Shown: positions 18,834 through 28,364, counted from the first letter of the stretch. The stretch: DNA of 64,000 nucleotides from UBA1672 sp963977495 (GCA_963977495.1 CAXBOT010000007.1:1-64000); one strand, 5' to 3'. The notes: generated by a model not told the origin, from the sequence alone. Numbers and translations: made by a program.

Positions 18834-19406
18834 ATGTTTACGGCGCAGGAACTCAAACAAAATTTATTAGGATGTTTTGAAATCTTCCTTTTCATGCCCA
18901 AGGGGCTGGAGCGTTTTGACGTCACGCCGGAAAAGGCCATAAAGTCCTTTTTTATTCCCTTGGCGTTACTGCCCTTTATTCTGATTATTATTGTCGGTAT
19001 GAGTGCGGAATTCTCGCTCAGTCTGGTGATTTCCCTGAATGTTTTGCGTATGGCGTTTTCAGTTCTTCTGTTTTTGTGGGCCGTGTTTTTCCTAACCAAG
19101 AAATTTGACAGGCAGGCGCATTTTTATAAATTCCTGATGATTTCGAATTGGCTGAGTATAAACAGCCTGTTGCTGGTCAGTCCGATTCTGATCGGGTTGT
19201 TTATGGGCACGCATTCAAACTCGTTTGAGGTCTACGCCCTATTCGGTGAGTTGGTTGGCTATGTGTATAGCGCCTTTGTCATTACATATTGTTTCCGCTT
19301 GCCATGGGAAATGGGCGGCTTTATTGCCATTGTGGGTATGGCGATTAATCAAAATCTGTTTGATCTGTCGAATTATGCGCGTGATATGCTCGCCGTAGCC
19401 GTTTGA
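18834..19406 (+). CDS. Hypothetical polytopic membrane protein
   Basis: A 190-residue protein with about five hydrophobic helices, for example FFIPLALLPFILIIIVGMSA, MAFSVLLFLWAVFFL and LLLVSPILIGLFMG. The overall look is Yip1-like, but I do not recognise the family. The start is ATG 18834, where AAGGGG lies about 5 nt upstream; a GTG at 18816 is less likely. Its stop codon (19404-19406) directly abuts the stop codon of the convergent der gene (19407-19409), with no base between. Confidence 0.7.
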   Translation: MFTAQELKQNLLGCFEIFLFMPKGLERFDVTPEKAIKSFFIPLALLPFILIIIVGMSAEFSLSLVISLNVLRMAFSVLLFLWAVFFLTKKFDRQAHFYKFLMISNWLSINSLLLVSPILIGLFMGTHSNSFEVYALFGELVGYVYSAFVITYCFRLPWEMGGFIAIVGMAINQNLFDLSNYARDMLAVAV

Positions 19407-20816
19407 TCAGGCATACGGGTTTTTACTGGCACGCACCAATAAGCGTATCGGAACACCCGGAATATCGAAATCACGGCGCAGGCCGTTCACAATATAACGT
19501 TTGTAAGAATCCGGCAGTTCCTTTGGTCTTGAAACCCAAAGCGCGAATGTCGGCGGACGGGTTTTGATCTGGGTTATATATTTCAAACGGTTGTGGCGTC
19601 CATTTACCAAGGGCGCAGGGTTCTGGCTTTCCATATGCGCGAGCCATTTATTCAGGCCACCTGTTGCCGCGCGCTTGTTCCATGTTTCATAAGTTTGCAA
19701 CGCCTTGTAAAAAAGCTTGTCTATGTTCTTGCCGTTTTTGGCGGAAATCGTCGCGAACTGAATGCCTTTTGTCTGGGCGAGGGAATGCGATAATTTATGT
19801 TTTATGTTCTCTAAAAGCTCAGAGCGCCCCTTCACCGCATCCCATTTATTGATGGCAATGACAAGGGCGCGCCCTTCATCAATCACATGCTGGGCTATTT
19901 GAATATCTTGCTTTTCTAAAACCAGATTGCCGTCCATCACCAAGATGACGATTTGTGCCAGACGAATGGCGCGAAAGGAATCTTCTGCGGACATTTTTTC
20001 AATCTGGTTGACGACCCGCGCTTTGCGGCGCAGACCTGCGGTGTCGACCAGTTTGAAGTTACGGTCTTCATAACGCCAGTCAACGGCAATGGCATCGCGC
20101 GTGATGCCTGCTTCGGGGCCGGTCATAACGCGTTGTTCTTGTACGATGGCATTGAGCAGCGTCGATTTCCCGACATTAGGCCGCCCGACAATCGCAATTT
20201 TAATCGGTTTTTCGGGGTCGTCTTCTTCTTGTTCAAAGACGAAATCCTCCAGACCTTCGATATCATCAAGGTCAGGGAATTGTCCCAGACCGTTATCATC
20301 TTCTTCGTCCGTGATCTCTTCCTCTGGAAAATGAGGGAGCAGGGCATCGAACAAATCATCAAAGCCTAAGGCATGTTCCGCTGACATGATAACGGGCTCG
20401 CCAAAGCCAAGGCTATAGGATTCACCAATGCCGCTTTGTGTTGTTCTTTGGTTTTCACATTTATTGACCACCAGCAAAATGGGTTTTTTCTGTTTGCGCA
20501 GGAACGCGGCGAAATGTTCATCGGCGGGGGTTATGCCTTCGCGTCCATCAATAACAAAGACGATAACATCAGAGTGCGCCAGTGCGGCCTCTGTTTGTTG
20601 ACGCATGCGCCCTTGGATTGACCCATCAAACGCTTCTTCCAGACCTGCGGTGTCAATAATGGCAAAGGACTGGCCGAACAGATTGGCTTCTGCTTCGCGC
20701 CAATCGCGCGTGACACCGGGGGTGTCATCAACAATAGCCAGTTTCTTCCCCGCCAATTTATTGAACAGAGTAGATTTTCCGACATTGGGACGACCTATAA
20801 TCGCTACTTTTAGCAT
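19407..20816 (-). CDS. der: Ribosome-associated double GTPase Der (EngA)
   Basis: An essential GTPase for 50S ribosome assembly (469 residues). Two tandem G domains are visible: GRPNVGKS (8-15), DDTPGVTRD and NKCE in the first, and a second GRPNVGKSTLLN with GITRDAIAVDW, DTAGLRRK and NKWD. A KH-like C-terminal domain ends with VPIRLLVRASKNPY. The linker between the G domains is unusually acidic (ITDEEDDNG...QEEDDPEKP). ATG 20816 has AGGA 7 nt upstream. It follows bamB and the YfgM-like gene on the same strand, the same order as yfgM-bamB-der in E. coli. Confidence 0.97.
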   Translation of the reverse strand: MLKVAIIGRPNVGKSTLFNKLAGKKLAIVDDTPGVTRDWREAEANLFGQSFAIIDTAGLEEAFDGSIQGRMRQQTEAALAHSDVIVFVIDGREGITPADEHFAAFLRKQKKPILLVVNKCENQRTTQSGIGESYSLGFGEPVIMSAEHALGFDDLFDALLPHFPEEEITDEEDDNGLGQFPDLDDIEGLEDFVFEQEEDDPEKPIKIAIVGRPNVGKSTLLNAIVQEQRVMTGPEAGITRDAIAVDWRYEDRNFKLVDTAGLRRKARVVNQIEKMSAEDSFRAIRLAQIVILVMDGNLVLEKQDIQIAQHVIDEGRALVIAINKWDAVKGRSELLENIKHKLSHSLAQTKGIQFATISAKNGKNIDKLFYKALQTYETWNKRAATGGLNKWLAHMESQNPAPLVNGRHNRLKYITQIKTRPPTFALWVSRPKELPDSYKRYIVNGLRRDFDIPGVPIRLLVRASKNPYA

Positions 20817-20907
20817 TGCTTGATCCTGAAATCGCTTATATTCCTAGCCTTGTTGAAACAAGACATCGGGATTTAACATATATTTTTGTGATGATGTACC
20901 ACAGATT

Positions 20908-22248
20908 TTATTGATAAGCTATTAAAGTTCCGTTGTTGGAGAGCAGATAGAGCCTATCATTAACAACAAGCGGTGAAATTTGCACATCTTGTTTGGTTCT
21001 TGTGTCACGTATAATGTCGCCATTATGCGGGTTGACCTCAACCAGATGTCCGTGGGAACTGGCAAGGATAAGGCGTCCTGAGGCTAAAATCGGTGCAGTC
21101 CATTGAACGGGGTCTTCTTTGTCTTCTTCATCTTCGAAACGCGCAAGCTCTGCGATCCAGAAAATTGAACCATCAAGCAAGCTAAGGCCGATCAACTGGT
21201 TTTCAGCAGACAGAACATAGAGCGTGTTTCCGGCAACCCACGGTGTTTGTGATCCGCCAATGTCGCGTTGCCATACGCGCGTTCCGGTGCGCTCATCAAT
21301 CGCGACAAGCTTTCCGCCAAAACTGATGGCAACGATAAGCCCCTGATCAATGATGGGCATTGCCGTAATGTCAGACATGCTTTCCAACCCGCCGCCGAAA
21401 CGACGCACATTGGATAAATTGTCCGACCAAGCAACAGAGCCGTTTTCAACGCGCAGCGCGGTGATCTCACCAGAGGAGAACACAGGCACGACAATATCTT
21501 TATTGGCAGCAGGGCTGGCAGCGCCGAGCAAACCTGCGGTTTCACCGATGCCTCTATATTCCCAAAGGCTCGTCCCGTCCTTGGCGTTCAGCGCAACAAG
21601 GCGGCTGTCGACGGTTGTCACATAAACGTTGCCTGATAGTATCGTTGGCGCCGCTCTGGAGGGGGAGGGCAGGGTTTTGCGCCATAGAATGTCACCATTA
21701 TTCGGGGAGAGCGCGAGAATTTCGTCATAGCCGTTGGTTACAAACAGCATGCTATGCGCGAATGCAATCCCGCCAGCAATGACAGGTTCATCTTCGTGTT
21801 TGCTTTCAACATTTGTCGTCCACATTTTCTTGCCTTTGGTTGTATTAAAGGCAGAGACTTTGTTTTTGGTGTCAAAAGTGAAAATCAAATCACCTGCCGC
21901 AACAGGTTGTGCGTTCAAGGGGAGCTCTTTTGTGCTGCCTCTGCCGATGCTTGATGACCAAACTTTTTTCAACTCGTTTTGAGACAGTGACAGATTTTGC
22001 ATAGAGTGGTTCGGATAACCACCGGCTTGCGGCCATGATTTATTGGCCCATGGTGCGGGCAGAACGAATTGTTCGCCGTCTTGTAGCGGGCTGTCCGCCG
22101 TCAGGCTTTTTTGAAGTTGCAGAACAGAAATGCGTTCGCCTTCCAGATGTCTTTGGTCTTTGTCTTTACTGAAGATACCTGTGACCTTAGAGCAGCCAGT
22201 GAGGGACATTAAACACAATACGAAAAGTATCGTTTTGTTTTTTAACAT
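20908..22248 (-). CDS. bamB: Outer membrane assembly lipoprotein BamB
   Basis: A lipoprotein of the BAM complex that helps insert beta-barrel proteins (446 residues). The signal peptide ends in the lipobox LTGC. The body is an eight-bladed PQQ-type beta-propeller with repeated blade motifs such as VSAFNTTKGKKMWTTNV, ILALSPNNGDILWRKTL, LVALNAKDGTSLWEYRG and LVAIDERTGTRVWQRDI. One blade carries an acidic insertion (ARFEDEEDKEDPVQW). It lies 38 nt after the YfgM-like gene and 91 nt before der, so a three-gene transcript is likely. Confidence 0.94.
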   Translation of the reverse strand: MLKNKTILFVLCLMSLTGCSKVTGIFSKDKDQRHLEGERISVLQLQKSLTADSPLQDGEQFVLPAPWANKSWPQAGGYPNHSMQNLSLSQNELKKVWSSSIGRGSTKELPLNAQPVAAGDLIFTFDTKNKVSAFNTTKGKKMWTTNVESKHEDEPVIAGGIAFAHSMLFVTNGYDEILALSPNNGDILWRKTLPSPSRAAPTILSGNVYVTTVDSRLVALNAKDGTSLWEYRGIGETAGLLGAASPAANKDIVVPVFSSGEITALRVENGSVAWSDNLSNVRRFGGGLESMSDITAMPIIDQGLIVAISFGGKLVAIDERTGTRVWQRDIGGSQTPWVAGNTLYVLSAENQLIGLSLLDGSIFWIAELARFEDEEDKEDPVQWTAPILASGRLILASSHGHLVEVNPHNGDIIRDTRTKQDVQISPLVVNDRLYLLSNNGTLIAYQ

Positions 22249-22286
22249 TCTGTTTTTCCTTGTTTTTATTCGGTTCTTGGTTTGAT

Positions 22287-22937
22287 CTATTTCGACAGTC
22301 CATCTTTCGCGGCATAAAGGATATCCAGCGATTTTGCCTTCTGTTTTAATGTCTCAGCGACAACAGATTCATTCAAAATAGCGGCTAAACTCTGACGTGC
22401 GGCATTATAGTCATGACCCTCATGCGCTTCTAAAAGTGCCAAGGCGAAATAAGCGTGAAAGCGCCACGGATTATTTTCATCGCTGCTCAAAGATTGATAG
22501 CGCGTGCGTTTATGATCTGTGCTTAGATCCTGATCAAGATTTGTTACCATGTATCGGGCAATATATTTGGACATCGGGTCAATTTGGTCGTTGCCTTCTA
22601 CGCTTCTATAGATGTCCAGTGCGGCGGCGATGTCGCCTTTATCAATGGCAATACCAGCGGCGTGCAATTCGGCCATACCTTTTAGGCTATTCTCAAGCTT
22701 TGGAATAACGGCCAATATATCATCGGGGGAGGTCTCTTTTTTAGAAAGCGCATCCAGATAGAGGTTGGTCTGTTGGACATCCTGATGATGCTTCCAGCTT
22801 TTATAGCCTTCGTTCGCGGCTGTCCCTAAAATAATAACCGCGAGGCAGCCAATGAAGAAACCGCCATATTTCTGCCAGAGCTTTTCAATGCGCTCTTGCT
22901 TCATGGCTTCATCAACTTCGATCACCAGATCTGACAT
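22287..22937 (-). CDS. YfgM-like membrane-anchored tetratricopeptide protein
   Basis: A 216-residue protein with a short cytoplasmic N-terminus (VDEAMKQERIEKLWQKYG), one transmembrane helix (FFIGCLAVIILGTAANEGYKSW) and a periplasmic TPR-like domain with helices such as YFALALLEAHEGHDYNAAR. In E. coli YfgM sits at the Sec translocon and works with periplasmic chaperones. The order yfgM-bamB-der is conserved here, which supports the assignment despite low motif content. Confidence 0.85.
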   Translation of the reverse strand: MSDLVIEVDEAMKQERIEKLWQKYGGFFIGCLAVIILGTAANEGYKSWKHHQDVQQTNLYLDALSKKETSPDDILAVIPKLENSLKGMAELHAAGIAIDKGDIAAALDIYRSVEGNDQIDPMSKYIARYMVTNLDQDLSTDHKRTRYQSLSSDENNPWRFHAYFALALLEAHEGHDYNAARQSLAAILNESVVAETLKQKAKSLDILYAAKDGLSK

Positions 22938-23039
22938 AATCTATATCCCTTTCAAAAAAATATGGGCTCATTGTAATGAAAAATTTCCATGAAACCAGAG
23001 CTTTTAATCATTGGTCTTTATCTTTTCCAATAAAGATGT

Positions 23040-23591
23040 CTATTTCCACTTGATTGAGCACCCCATTGAGGATGTTTGCGGCGCTGAAACGCTTCGTGTT
23101 TCTTTGATTTCGATCATGGCATTGAATAATTCGGGCACTGTGTCCTGATCTGCTGGCTTGTTGGCGGCGCTGTCCAGTCTGCCGCGATACTGCAAAACAC
23201 GGTTTTTATCAAAGCCAAAGAAATCCGGTGTGCAAACGGCGTCATAGGCACGCGCAACGCTTTGGGTTTCATCAATCAGGTAGGGAAACGAAAATCCATG
23301 TTTGTCGCTGAAAAGTTTCATATTTTCAAATGAGTCGGCGGGGTATTGCTCCGCGTCATTGGCCATGATGGCAACGCATGCAATGCCCTGCTCTTGTAAG
23401 GTGCGGCATGTGTCAATCAGGCGGTCTATAACGGCGATAACATAGGGGCAGTGATTGCAGATAAACATAATAACCGTGCCGTTTTCGCCTGCGCATTGAT
23501 CCAGCGTGTATGTTTGCCCGTCTGTGCCTTTGAGTGTGAAGTCGGGGGCGGTAAAGTCGTCTTTTTTGTCGGGCGTGTGCATCAAAGCCAT
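23040..23591 (-). CDS. Thioredoxin-fold redoxin / peroxiredoxin-like protein
   Basis: A 183-residue AhpC/TSA-type protein. The N-terminal FTLKGTDGQTYTLD leads into a redox motif CNHC (FICNHCPYV), then VAIMANDAEQYPADS and FPYLIDETQSVARAYDAVCTPDFFGFD, which is the family's cis-Pro segment. No signal peptide is seen, so it is probably cytosolic. Similar proteins are annotated as thioredoxin family with unknown partners. AAGGAAG stands 5-6 nt before ATG 23591. It is divergent from the next short gene. Confidence 0.85.
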   Translation of the reverse strand: MALMHTPDKKDDFTAPDFTLKGTDGQTYTLDQCAGENGTVIMFICNHCPYVIAVIDRLIDTCRTLQEQGIACVAIMANDAEQYPADSFENMKLFSDKHGFSFPYLIDETQSVARAYDAVCTPDFFGFDKNRVLQYRGRLDSAANKPADQDTVPELFNAMIEIKETRSVSAPQTSSMGCSIKWK

Positions 23592-23631
23592 GTTTCTTCC
23601 TTTTTATCCTGTTTTTTGGTATTATAAACCT

Positions 23632-23967
23632 ATGACATTTGAAGTAATCCACAATCCGGATTTTGTCCAGCCCGCCGGTTTCTCACAACAGCAGTTCAGA
23701 AAACTTGATCAGCTTTATTGCCTGTGTGCAACGCATAAAACCCTGACCTATCGCACTGTGGAGTGTGACTTTGACGAAGGCGTGGCGAGCTATACCTATT
23801 ATAAGTCATCCGGCCAAGCGCCTTTTCTACAGTTTCTGATTAGAAAAGTGGGGCCGCGCACCACAATGTTTGAGGTTTACAAGCTGGGTAAGGGGCGCAT
23901 CGCAAAAAGCGGCGTGTTCGAGCGCGCCTATGACAAACTATATGATGAGGTAGAGCGTTTATCGTAG
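23632..23967 (+). CDS. Small hypothetical protein
   Basis: A 111-residue protein that begins MTFEVIHNPDFVQPAGFS and contains QFLIRKVGPRTTMFEVYKLG. I do not recognise it. It is basic, soluble, and without signal peptide or membrane helix. The in-frame extension back to 23506 is antisense to the redoxin gene and is not counted. No clear ribosome site precedes ATG 23632, so translation may start from a short leader. Confidence 0.55.
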   Translation: MTFEVIHNPDFVQPAGFSQQQFRKLDQLYCLCATHKTLTYRTVECDFDEGVASYTYYKSSGQAPFLQFLIRKVGPRTTMFEVYKLGKGRIAKSGVFERAYDKLYDEVERLS

Positions 23968-24067
23968 TCGCGGGAAATGATCTATATTGAATTTGATTAC
24001 TTTTCGGGATGTTTCTTTTGTATTTTCCTGTAATATAGCCGTGATTTTATATTCTTGGGAAAAGTTA

Positions 24068-25180
24068 ATGCATACTATGAAAATGAAAACCCGTGCCTTT
24101 GCGACCTTATTGTTTGTCTGCGGCCTGTCCGCATCGGCGTTTGCCGGTTATGACGAAAATTATATTGGTGAAATGGAAACATATACCGCCGTGTATGAAG
24201 ACACATTGGTTCATTTGGCGCGTTCAAATGATCTTGGATTTGTTGAGATACGCGCCGCGAACCCAACGCTGGACCCTTGGATTCCGGGCGAAGGGGCGAA
24301 AGTTATTTTGCCGAAACGTCATTTATTGCCCGAAGCGCCGCGTGAAGGGCTGGTTATCAATCTTCCAGAGATGCGGGTTTACGCCTATATGAACGGCGAT
24401 GATGCGCCCTATACTTATCCTTTGGGAATTGGGCGCGAGGGGCTCAATACGCCCGTTGGTAAAACAACAATTGTACGTAAGAAGGAGGGGCCGACATGGC
24501 GTCCGACTGCGCGTATGAGAAGAGAAGACCCTGATTTGCCTGCTGTTGTTCCACCAGGGCCTGAAAACCCGCTTGGTACGCATGCCTTGTATTTTGGCTG
24601 GCCGACCTATGCGATGCATGGCACAAACCGTCCCTTTGGTATTGGGCGCAGAGTGAGTAGCGGTTGTATCCGAATGTACCCCGAAGACATCGTCGAGTTT
24701 TTTGGAGAAATCCCTGTCGGCACAAAGGTCAATGTGATTAACCAGCCCATTAAAGTGTCATGGATTGGGGATGAACTGTATCTGGAGGCGCATCCTGATA
24801 TGGAGCAGGCCATCAAGATGGAAGAAATGGGCATGGTCGAGCAGCAGAAATTCACCGATGATGATATGGCCTTGATCATTGATAAGGCGGGACGTTACGC
24901 GGATCGTTTGAATTGGCCACGTGTGCGCGCCGCCTTACGTGAGCGTAAGGGGTATCCTGTTCGTATCGCGCGTTATTTCGATGATGCTGAACAACAGGGC
25001 GCGGCGGTGTCAGATCAGGATGATGATGATGAGGATTCTGAAGCAGCAGTAAAGAGCGCCGTTGAGCAAGGTGATAAAAAGGACGTGGATGCGGTTATTG
25101 TCCCGAAAGAAAAGCCTAACCTTACTGCAATTTCAGTTCAGCCCAATGTCGTTGTTGTGGACGCACATATCAATGATTGA
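24068..25180 (+). CDS. L,D-transpeptidase (YkuD family)
   Basis: A 370-residue periplasmic enzyme that makes 3-3 peptidoglycan cross-links or attaches lipoproteins to the wall. The signal peptide is MKMKTRAFATLLFVCGLSAS...AFAG. A LysM-like segment follows (METYTAVYEDTLVHLARSND), then the YkuD catalytic domain with HGTNRPFGIG and SSGCIRMYP, which holds the catalytic His and Cys. The C-terminus extends about 130 residues beyond the catalytic domain and includes an acidic run (QDDDDEDSE), longer than in ErfK/YbiS. ATG 24068 is chosen because it starts the signal peptide and has GGGA upstream; the frame is open further upstream. Confidence 0.92.
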   Translation: MHTMKMKTRAFATLLFVCGLSASAFAGYDENYIGEMETYTAVYEDTLVHLARSNDLGFVEIRAANPTLDPWIPGEGAKVILPKRHLLPEAPREGLVINLPEMRVYAYMNGDDAPYTYPLGIGREGLNTPVGKTTIVRKKEGPTWRPTARMRREDPDLPAVVPPGPENPLGTHALYFGWPTYAMHGTNRPFGIGRRVSSGCIRMYPEDIVEFFGEIPVGTKVNVINQPIKVSWIGDELYLEAHPDMEQAIKMEEMGMVEQQKFTDDDMALIIDKAGRYADRLNWPRVRAALRERKGYPVRIARYFDDAEQQGAAVSDQDDDDEDSEAAVKSAVEQGDKKDVDAVIVPKEKPNLTAISVQPNVVVVDAHIND

Positions 25181-25250
25181 TGTTCACGTATAATCCCGTC
25201 AAATAACGGCAGAATTTATTGTCACGTTGTCTTTATGTTTTTCGTTCGAA

Positions 25251-25550
25251 TTACATAACTTTGACGAGCATGACCAATGCATGAATGAGTGGGACAAAGA
25301 TCGGGGCGAGCAGGAAGATCGTGCGCCAAGATTTTCTTACGAAAAAGATCGCGAAGCTGAACAATGCACAAACCAGCCACGTTACGGATGGGCCAAAGAT
25401 CAGCGCACTTTCCAGATTTCCACCAGCTTCGGCGATGGCTTGGCTGTTTACCCAGTCGAATTTTAACGACAGGACATAAATTACGGGGCCGATGTTAAAG
25501 CCGAGGGCATTACAAACAAAAAATAGAAAGAGTTTTTTATACGTTTTCAT
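25251..25550 (-). CDS. Small hypothetical membrane protein
   Basis: A 99-residue protein with three likely transmembrane helices (LFLFFVCNALGFNIGPVIYVL, VTWLVCALFSFAIFFV, IFLLAPIFVPLIHALVMLV). The family is not recognised. I prefer ATG 25550 over 25565 because AAGG lies 6 nt before it. It is convergent with the L,D-transpeptidase gene, 70 nt away. Confidence 0.6.
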   Translation of the reverse strand: MKTYKKLFLFFVCNALGFNIGPVIYVLSLKFDWVNSQAIAEAGGNLESALIFGPSVTWLVCALFSFAIFFVRKSWRTIFLLAPIFVPLIHALVMLVKVM

Positions 25551-25583
25551 GGTGACCTTTTTCAATGGCGACTACTGTAAAAT

Positions 25584-25612
25584 AAAAAGACTGCCACAAG
25601 GACAGTCTTTTT
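25584..25612 (-). terminator. Rho-independent terminator, probably bidirectional
   Basis: Perfect 10-bp stem AAAAAGACTG (25584-25593) / CAGTCTTTTT (25603-25612) with a 9-nt loop. It sits 27 nt past the stop of the minus-strand lipoprotein gene, and T-rich sequence follows on that strand. Confidence 0.88.
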
Positions 25613-25639
25613 GAAATAACAATCTCTAGAAGAGATGTT

Positions 25640-25858
25640 TTATTTTGTTTGTGCTCTGTGGAAAACTTTTTCCGCAGGTGCAACACGTGTCGGTGTCGCT
25701 ACAACAGCAGGAGAAGTTTTTACACCTTGCTCATGTGTTGCTGTGCGTTCCATTGCGTATGGTGGGCTTGTATCTACGTCGCCCATGTTTGTTGAATCAC
25801 AAGCGGATAAAGCAAGTGTCGCGCCAACTAGGCAAAATGTTGCAACTGATTTTTTCAT
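25640..25858 (-). CDS. Small lipoprotein
   Basis: A 72-residue precursor: MKKSVATFCLVGATLALSAC, with lipobox LSAC, then a short polar, Thr/Pro-rich tail. GAGG lies 6-7 nt before the ATG at 25858, better than the ATG two codons upstream. The function is unknown. It is a single-gene transcript closed by the hairpin at 25584-25612. Confidence 0.72.
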   Translation of the reverse strand: MKKSVATFCLVGATLALSACDSTNMGDVDTSPPYAMERTATHEQGVKTSPAVVATPTRVAPAEKVFHRAQTK

Positions 25859-26053
25859 TTTCATTCCTCGTTATAGTATCGTTTAAGTTAATCTTTTGAT
25901 ATTTTGCCAAAATGACAAACTCATAAATTCACAAGTACGACTCTTGATGCAAAGTGGGTTGCTTTTCAAGTTATTTTTGATTTTTTTGCAACAGTTTTCA
26001 GTATAGATGCAAATATGTAACACTTTTGGGTCTTTTACTTTCGTTGTCAGCCA

Positions 26054-27328
26054 TTAATTGTTTTCGTTCAAAGCGGCATGTTCGAAATATGCATCAACAC
26101 CCGAGCGAATCGCTCTGGCCATTTGTTTTTGGTGACTTTTCTGTCTAAGCAAGTTTGCTTCTTGTCTGTTGGACATAAAACCCGTTTCAATCAGAACAGA
26201 CGGGATGTCTGGTGCTTTCAGAACGGCGAAGCCTGCATATCTGTGAGGGTTTTCAAGGATACGGATGCCGTTGGCTTGTAATTTTTTAACCAATGTATTG
26301 GCAAAGAATTTCGATTGGTTCATGGTTTCGTTCATCAAGAAGTCCCCCAGAATGAAAGCCACCTGTTCGTCTTCAACACTCAGCCCCACGCCGCCGATCA
26401 AATCGGCCTGATTTTCTTTTTTGGCAAGCGCGGCGGTTTGTGCATCGGATGATTTTTTGGAGATGGTGTAAATAGATGTGCCGCGCACGCTACTTTTCTT
26501 AATAGAGTCCGCATGCAAGGATATGAAAAGGTCGCCATTATGGTCGCGCGCGAATTTCACACGATTTTTGAGCTTGATAAAAACATCTGTGTTGCGCGTG
26601 AGAAGAACGCGGTAGCGTCCGGTAGAGAGCAATTCCTTTTGCAGTTCTTTTGCGATGCTTAAAACAACGTATTTCTCATAAGCTTTGTTGTGCCCGATGG
26701 CGCCGGGGTCTTGGCCGCCATGGCCGGGATCAATGATAATCAGGGGCTTTTTCACGGTTGCGTTTGACGGCGGGCGATATTGTGGGCGCGCCGCATTTGC
26801 CGGTGGTAGAGGCACGCCGTTTTCAATAGAAGCCTGAGTTGGTGGTATATCGTCATGCGTATAATCTTCGGTTTTTAATGTGCCGTGGATGGTTGCTTTG
26901 GTTGCTTCGAATGTGACGGCGTTCACAGGTTTGTAATCAATGACAAGGCGATTGGGGCGGTCTTGATTACGCGGCAAGAAAAAGGCGGTTTGAATGGCTA
27001 CGGGCTGTGCAAGATCAAAGACAATGCGTGATACGCCCTGCATTAACTTTCCTTGGCGCACATCATTTATAAAGACCCCTTTGGGATGCTCTGTTTTCCC
27101 CGCTTTCCATGTGAAGGAAGGCAAATCAATAACGAGACGGTAGGGGGAGCTTAACGCAAAGACTCTGAAATCGGCGACATTGTCCATGTCGATGACAAGG
27201 CGCACTTTATCGGGATGTTTCCCAAAACGAACAGAATCCACTTCGAGCGCTTGGGCTTGCATACTCCAGCATGCAAGGCATAGAAACAGGCAGAACCATA
27301 GGGCTTTTCGTGTGTGTATGAGTGACAA
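26054..27328 (-). CDS. N-acetylmuramoyl-L-alanine amidase with AMIN domain (AmiC-like)
   Basis: A periplasmic zinc amidase that splits the stem peptide from glycan during cell separation (424 residues). The signal peptide is LWFCLFLCLACWSMQAQA. The AMIN domain (about 30-135; VRLVIDMDNVADFRVF...) targets septal peptidoglycan. The Amidase_3 domain (from about 195) has IIIDPGHGGQDPGAIG with zinc ligands His203 and Glu218, SLHAD for the third ligand, and the catalytic Glu in SVLIETGFMSN. The only start in reach is TTG at 27328; no ATG lies before the signal peptide, so the exact start is uncertain. Confidence 0.93.
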   Translation of the reverse strand: MSLIHTRKALWFCLFLCLACWSMQAQALEVDSVRFGKHPDKVRLVIDMDNVADFRVFALSSPYRLVIDLPSFTWKAGKTEHPKGVFINDVRQGKLMQGVSRIVFDLAQPVAIQTAFFLPRNQDRPNRLVIDYKPVNAVTFEATKATIHGTLKTEDYTHDDIPPTQASIENGVPLPPANAARPQYRPPSNATVKKPLIIIDPGHGGQDPGAIGHNKAYEKYVVLSIAKELQKELLSTGRYRVLLTRNTDVFIKLKNRVKFARDHNGDLFISLHADSIKKSSVRGTSIYTISKKSSDAQTAALAKKENQADLIGGVGLSVEDEQVAFILGDFLMNETMNQSKFFANTLVKKLQANGIRILENPHRYAGFAVLKAPDIPSVLIETGFMSNRQEANLLRQKSHQKQMARAIRSGVDAYFEHAALNENN

Positions 27329-27457
27329 GGTGCAATACTCAGAAGGTTAGCGTCATTTTTTATACCTTATACCAAAAATGTGAGAAAACAAGAAAGTCAT
27401 GAAAATGGGTGCGCTGCGAAGGCGCTTTTCGATGTGTCTTGTTTGGTTTATTTGGGG

Positions 27458-28306
27458 TTAGCGGATGGGTGAGAAGTCGAGCAAACAAATATAGCCATCT
27501 TGAACGGCGACGGTGATTTCGCGAGGCAGGGATCGGATCAGCGTGCCTGCGCGGTGGTCATGTTTTTCTGTCCAGCCGTTAAATTGAAAAACGGCCAGAT
27601 TTTGGCTTTCGCCGTATCTGTCGGTCACTCTGGCAAAAACCCCAAAGCGCCCAAAGGCACGGTTTTTTTGAATACAGACCGCAACACTGTCATGCCAGTT
27701 TAATGTTCTGAAAACGGCGTCAGGTTCATCGTAATAGGATGCTTTGTCGTGATCTTGGGCGGTGGCATTTGTCCAGTATTCCTTGATGTTGTTGATAACA
27801 TCGGACACAACAGCAGGCGTGTGCAGCGATATACGCGCGGCCAAGGTTTCAATATCGGTTGTCTCATCAAGGGGGATGGCTTTTTGGAACAGGATATCCC
27901 CTGCGTCATAATCTTGCGTGAGTTTATGAATGCTAAATCCTGCGGCGTCGCGCTCCTCAGTAAGGATATAGGGCTGGGGCATTATGCCGCGCGCTCTCGG
28001 CAACAAAGTCGGGTGGATATTGACGCCATAGGCTTTGCCCTCATCAATCGGGGGGATTTTATAGGGGTAGCCCGAGGACAGGAATAGCTGGCAGCCATTA
28101 TCAAGTAACGCCGCCACGTCGTCCTCGGTTATTTTGCCTTGTTTTATCGGGATATTATTTTGCGTACAAAAGGCGTTGATATCCTTGTTATGCGAATAAT
28201 AATTGTCACATTTGAACGTATAAACCTGCAGCGCCTCATGCCCATCGGTGATGAGCTGTTGCAGAACATTGAATGTGTGATCGTAACCAAAAAAGCAGAA
28301 TTTCAT
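27458..28306 (-). CDS. Formyltransferase family protein (methionyl-tRNA formyltransferase-like)
   Basis: A 282-residue enzyme with a formyl-transferase fold: N-terminal MKFCFFGYDHTFNVLQQL, the conserved active-site stretch VNIHPTLLPRARG (Asn and His), and the catalytic Asp region LTQDYDAGDILFQKAIPL. The C-terminal part has a Fmt_C-like barrel (VFQFNGWTEKHDHRAGTLI). True Fmt carries SLLPRWRG; the differences suggest a different acceptor, for example a sugar amine or amino acid. The substrate cannot be told from sequence or neighbours. Confidence 0.8.
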   Translation of the reverse strand: MKFCFFGYDHTFNVLQQLITDGHEALQVYTFKCDNYYSHNKDINAFCTQNNIPIKQGKITEDDVAALLDNGCQLFLSSGYPYKIPPIDEGKAYGVNIHPTLLPRARGIMPQPYILTEERDAAGFSIHKLTQDYDAGDILFQKAIPLDETTDIETLAARISLHTPAVVSDVINNIKEYWTNATAQDHDKASYYDEPDAVFRTLNWHDSVAVCIQKNRAFGRFGVFARVTDRYGESQNLAVFQFNGWTEKHDHRAGTLIRSLPREITVAVQDGYICLLDFSPIR

Positions 28307-28364
28307 AGGGCGTAGTCTGGCAGTAAATCAGGGGAGGGATCAAGCGTAAAATGATGCTGGAATG

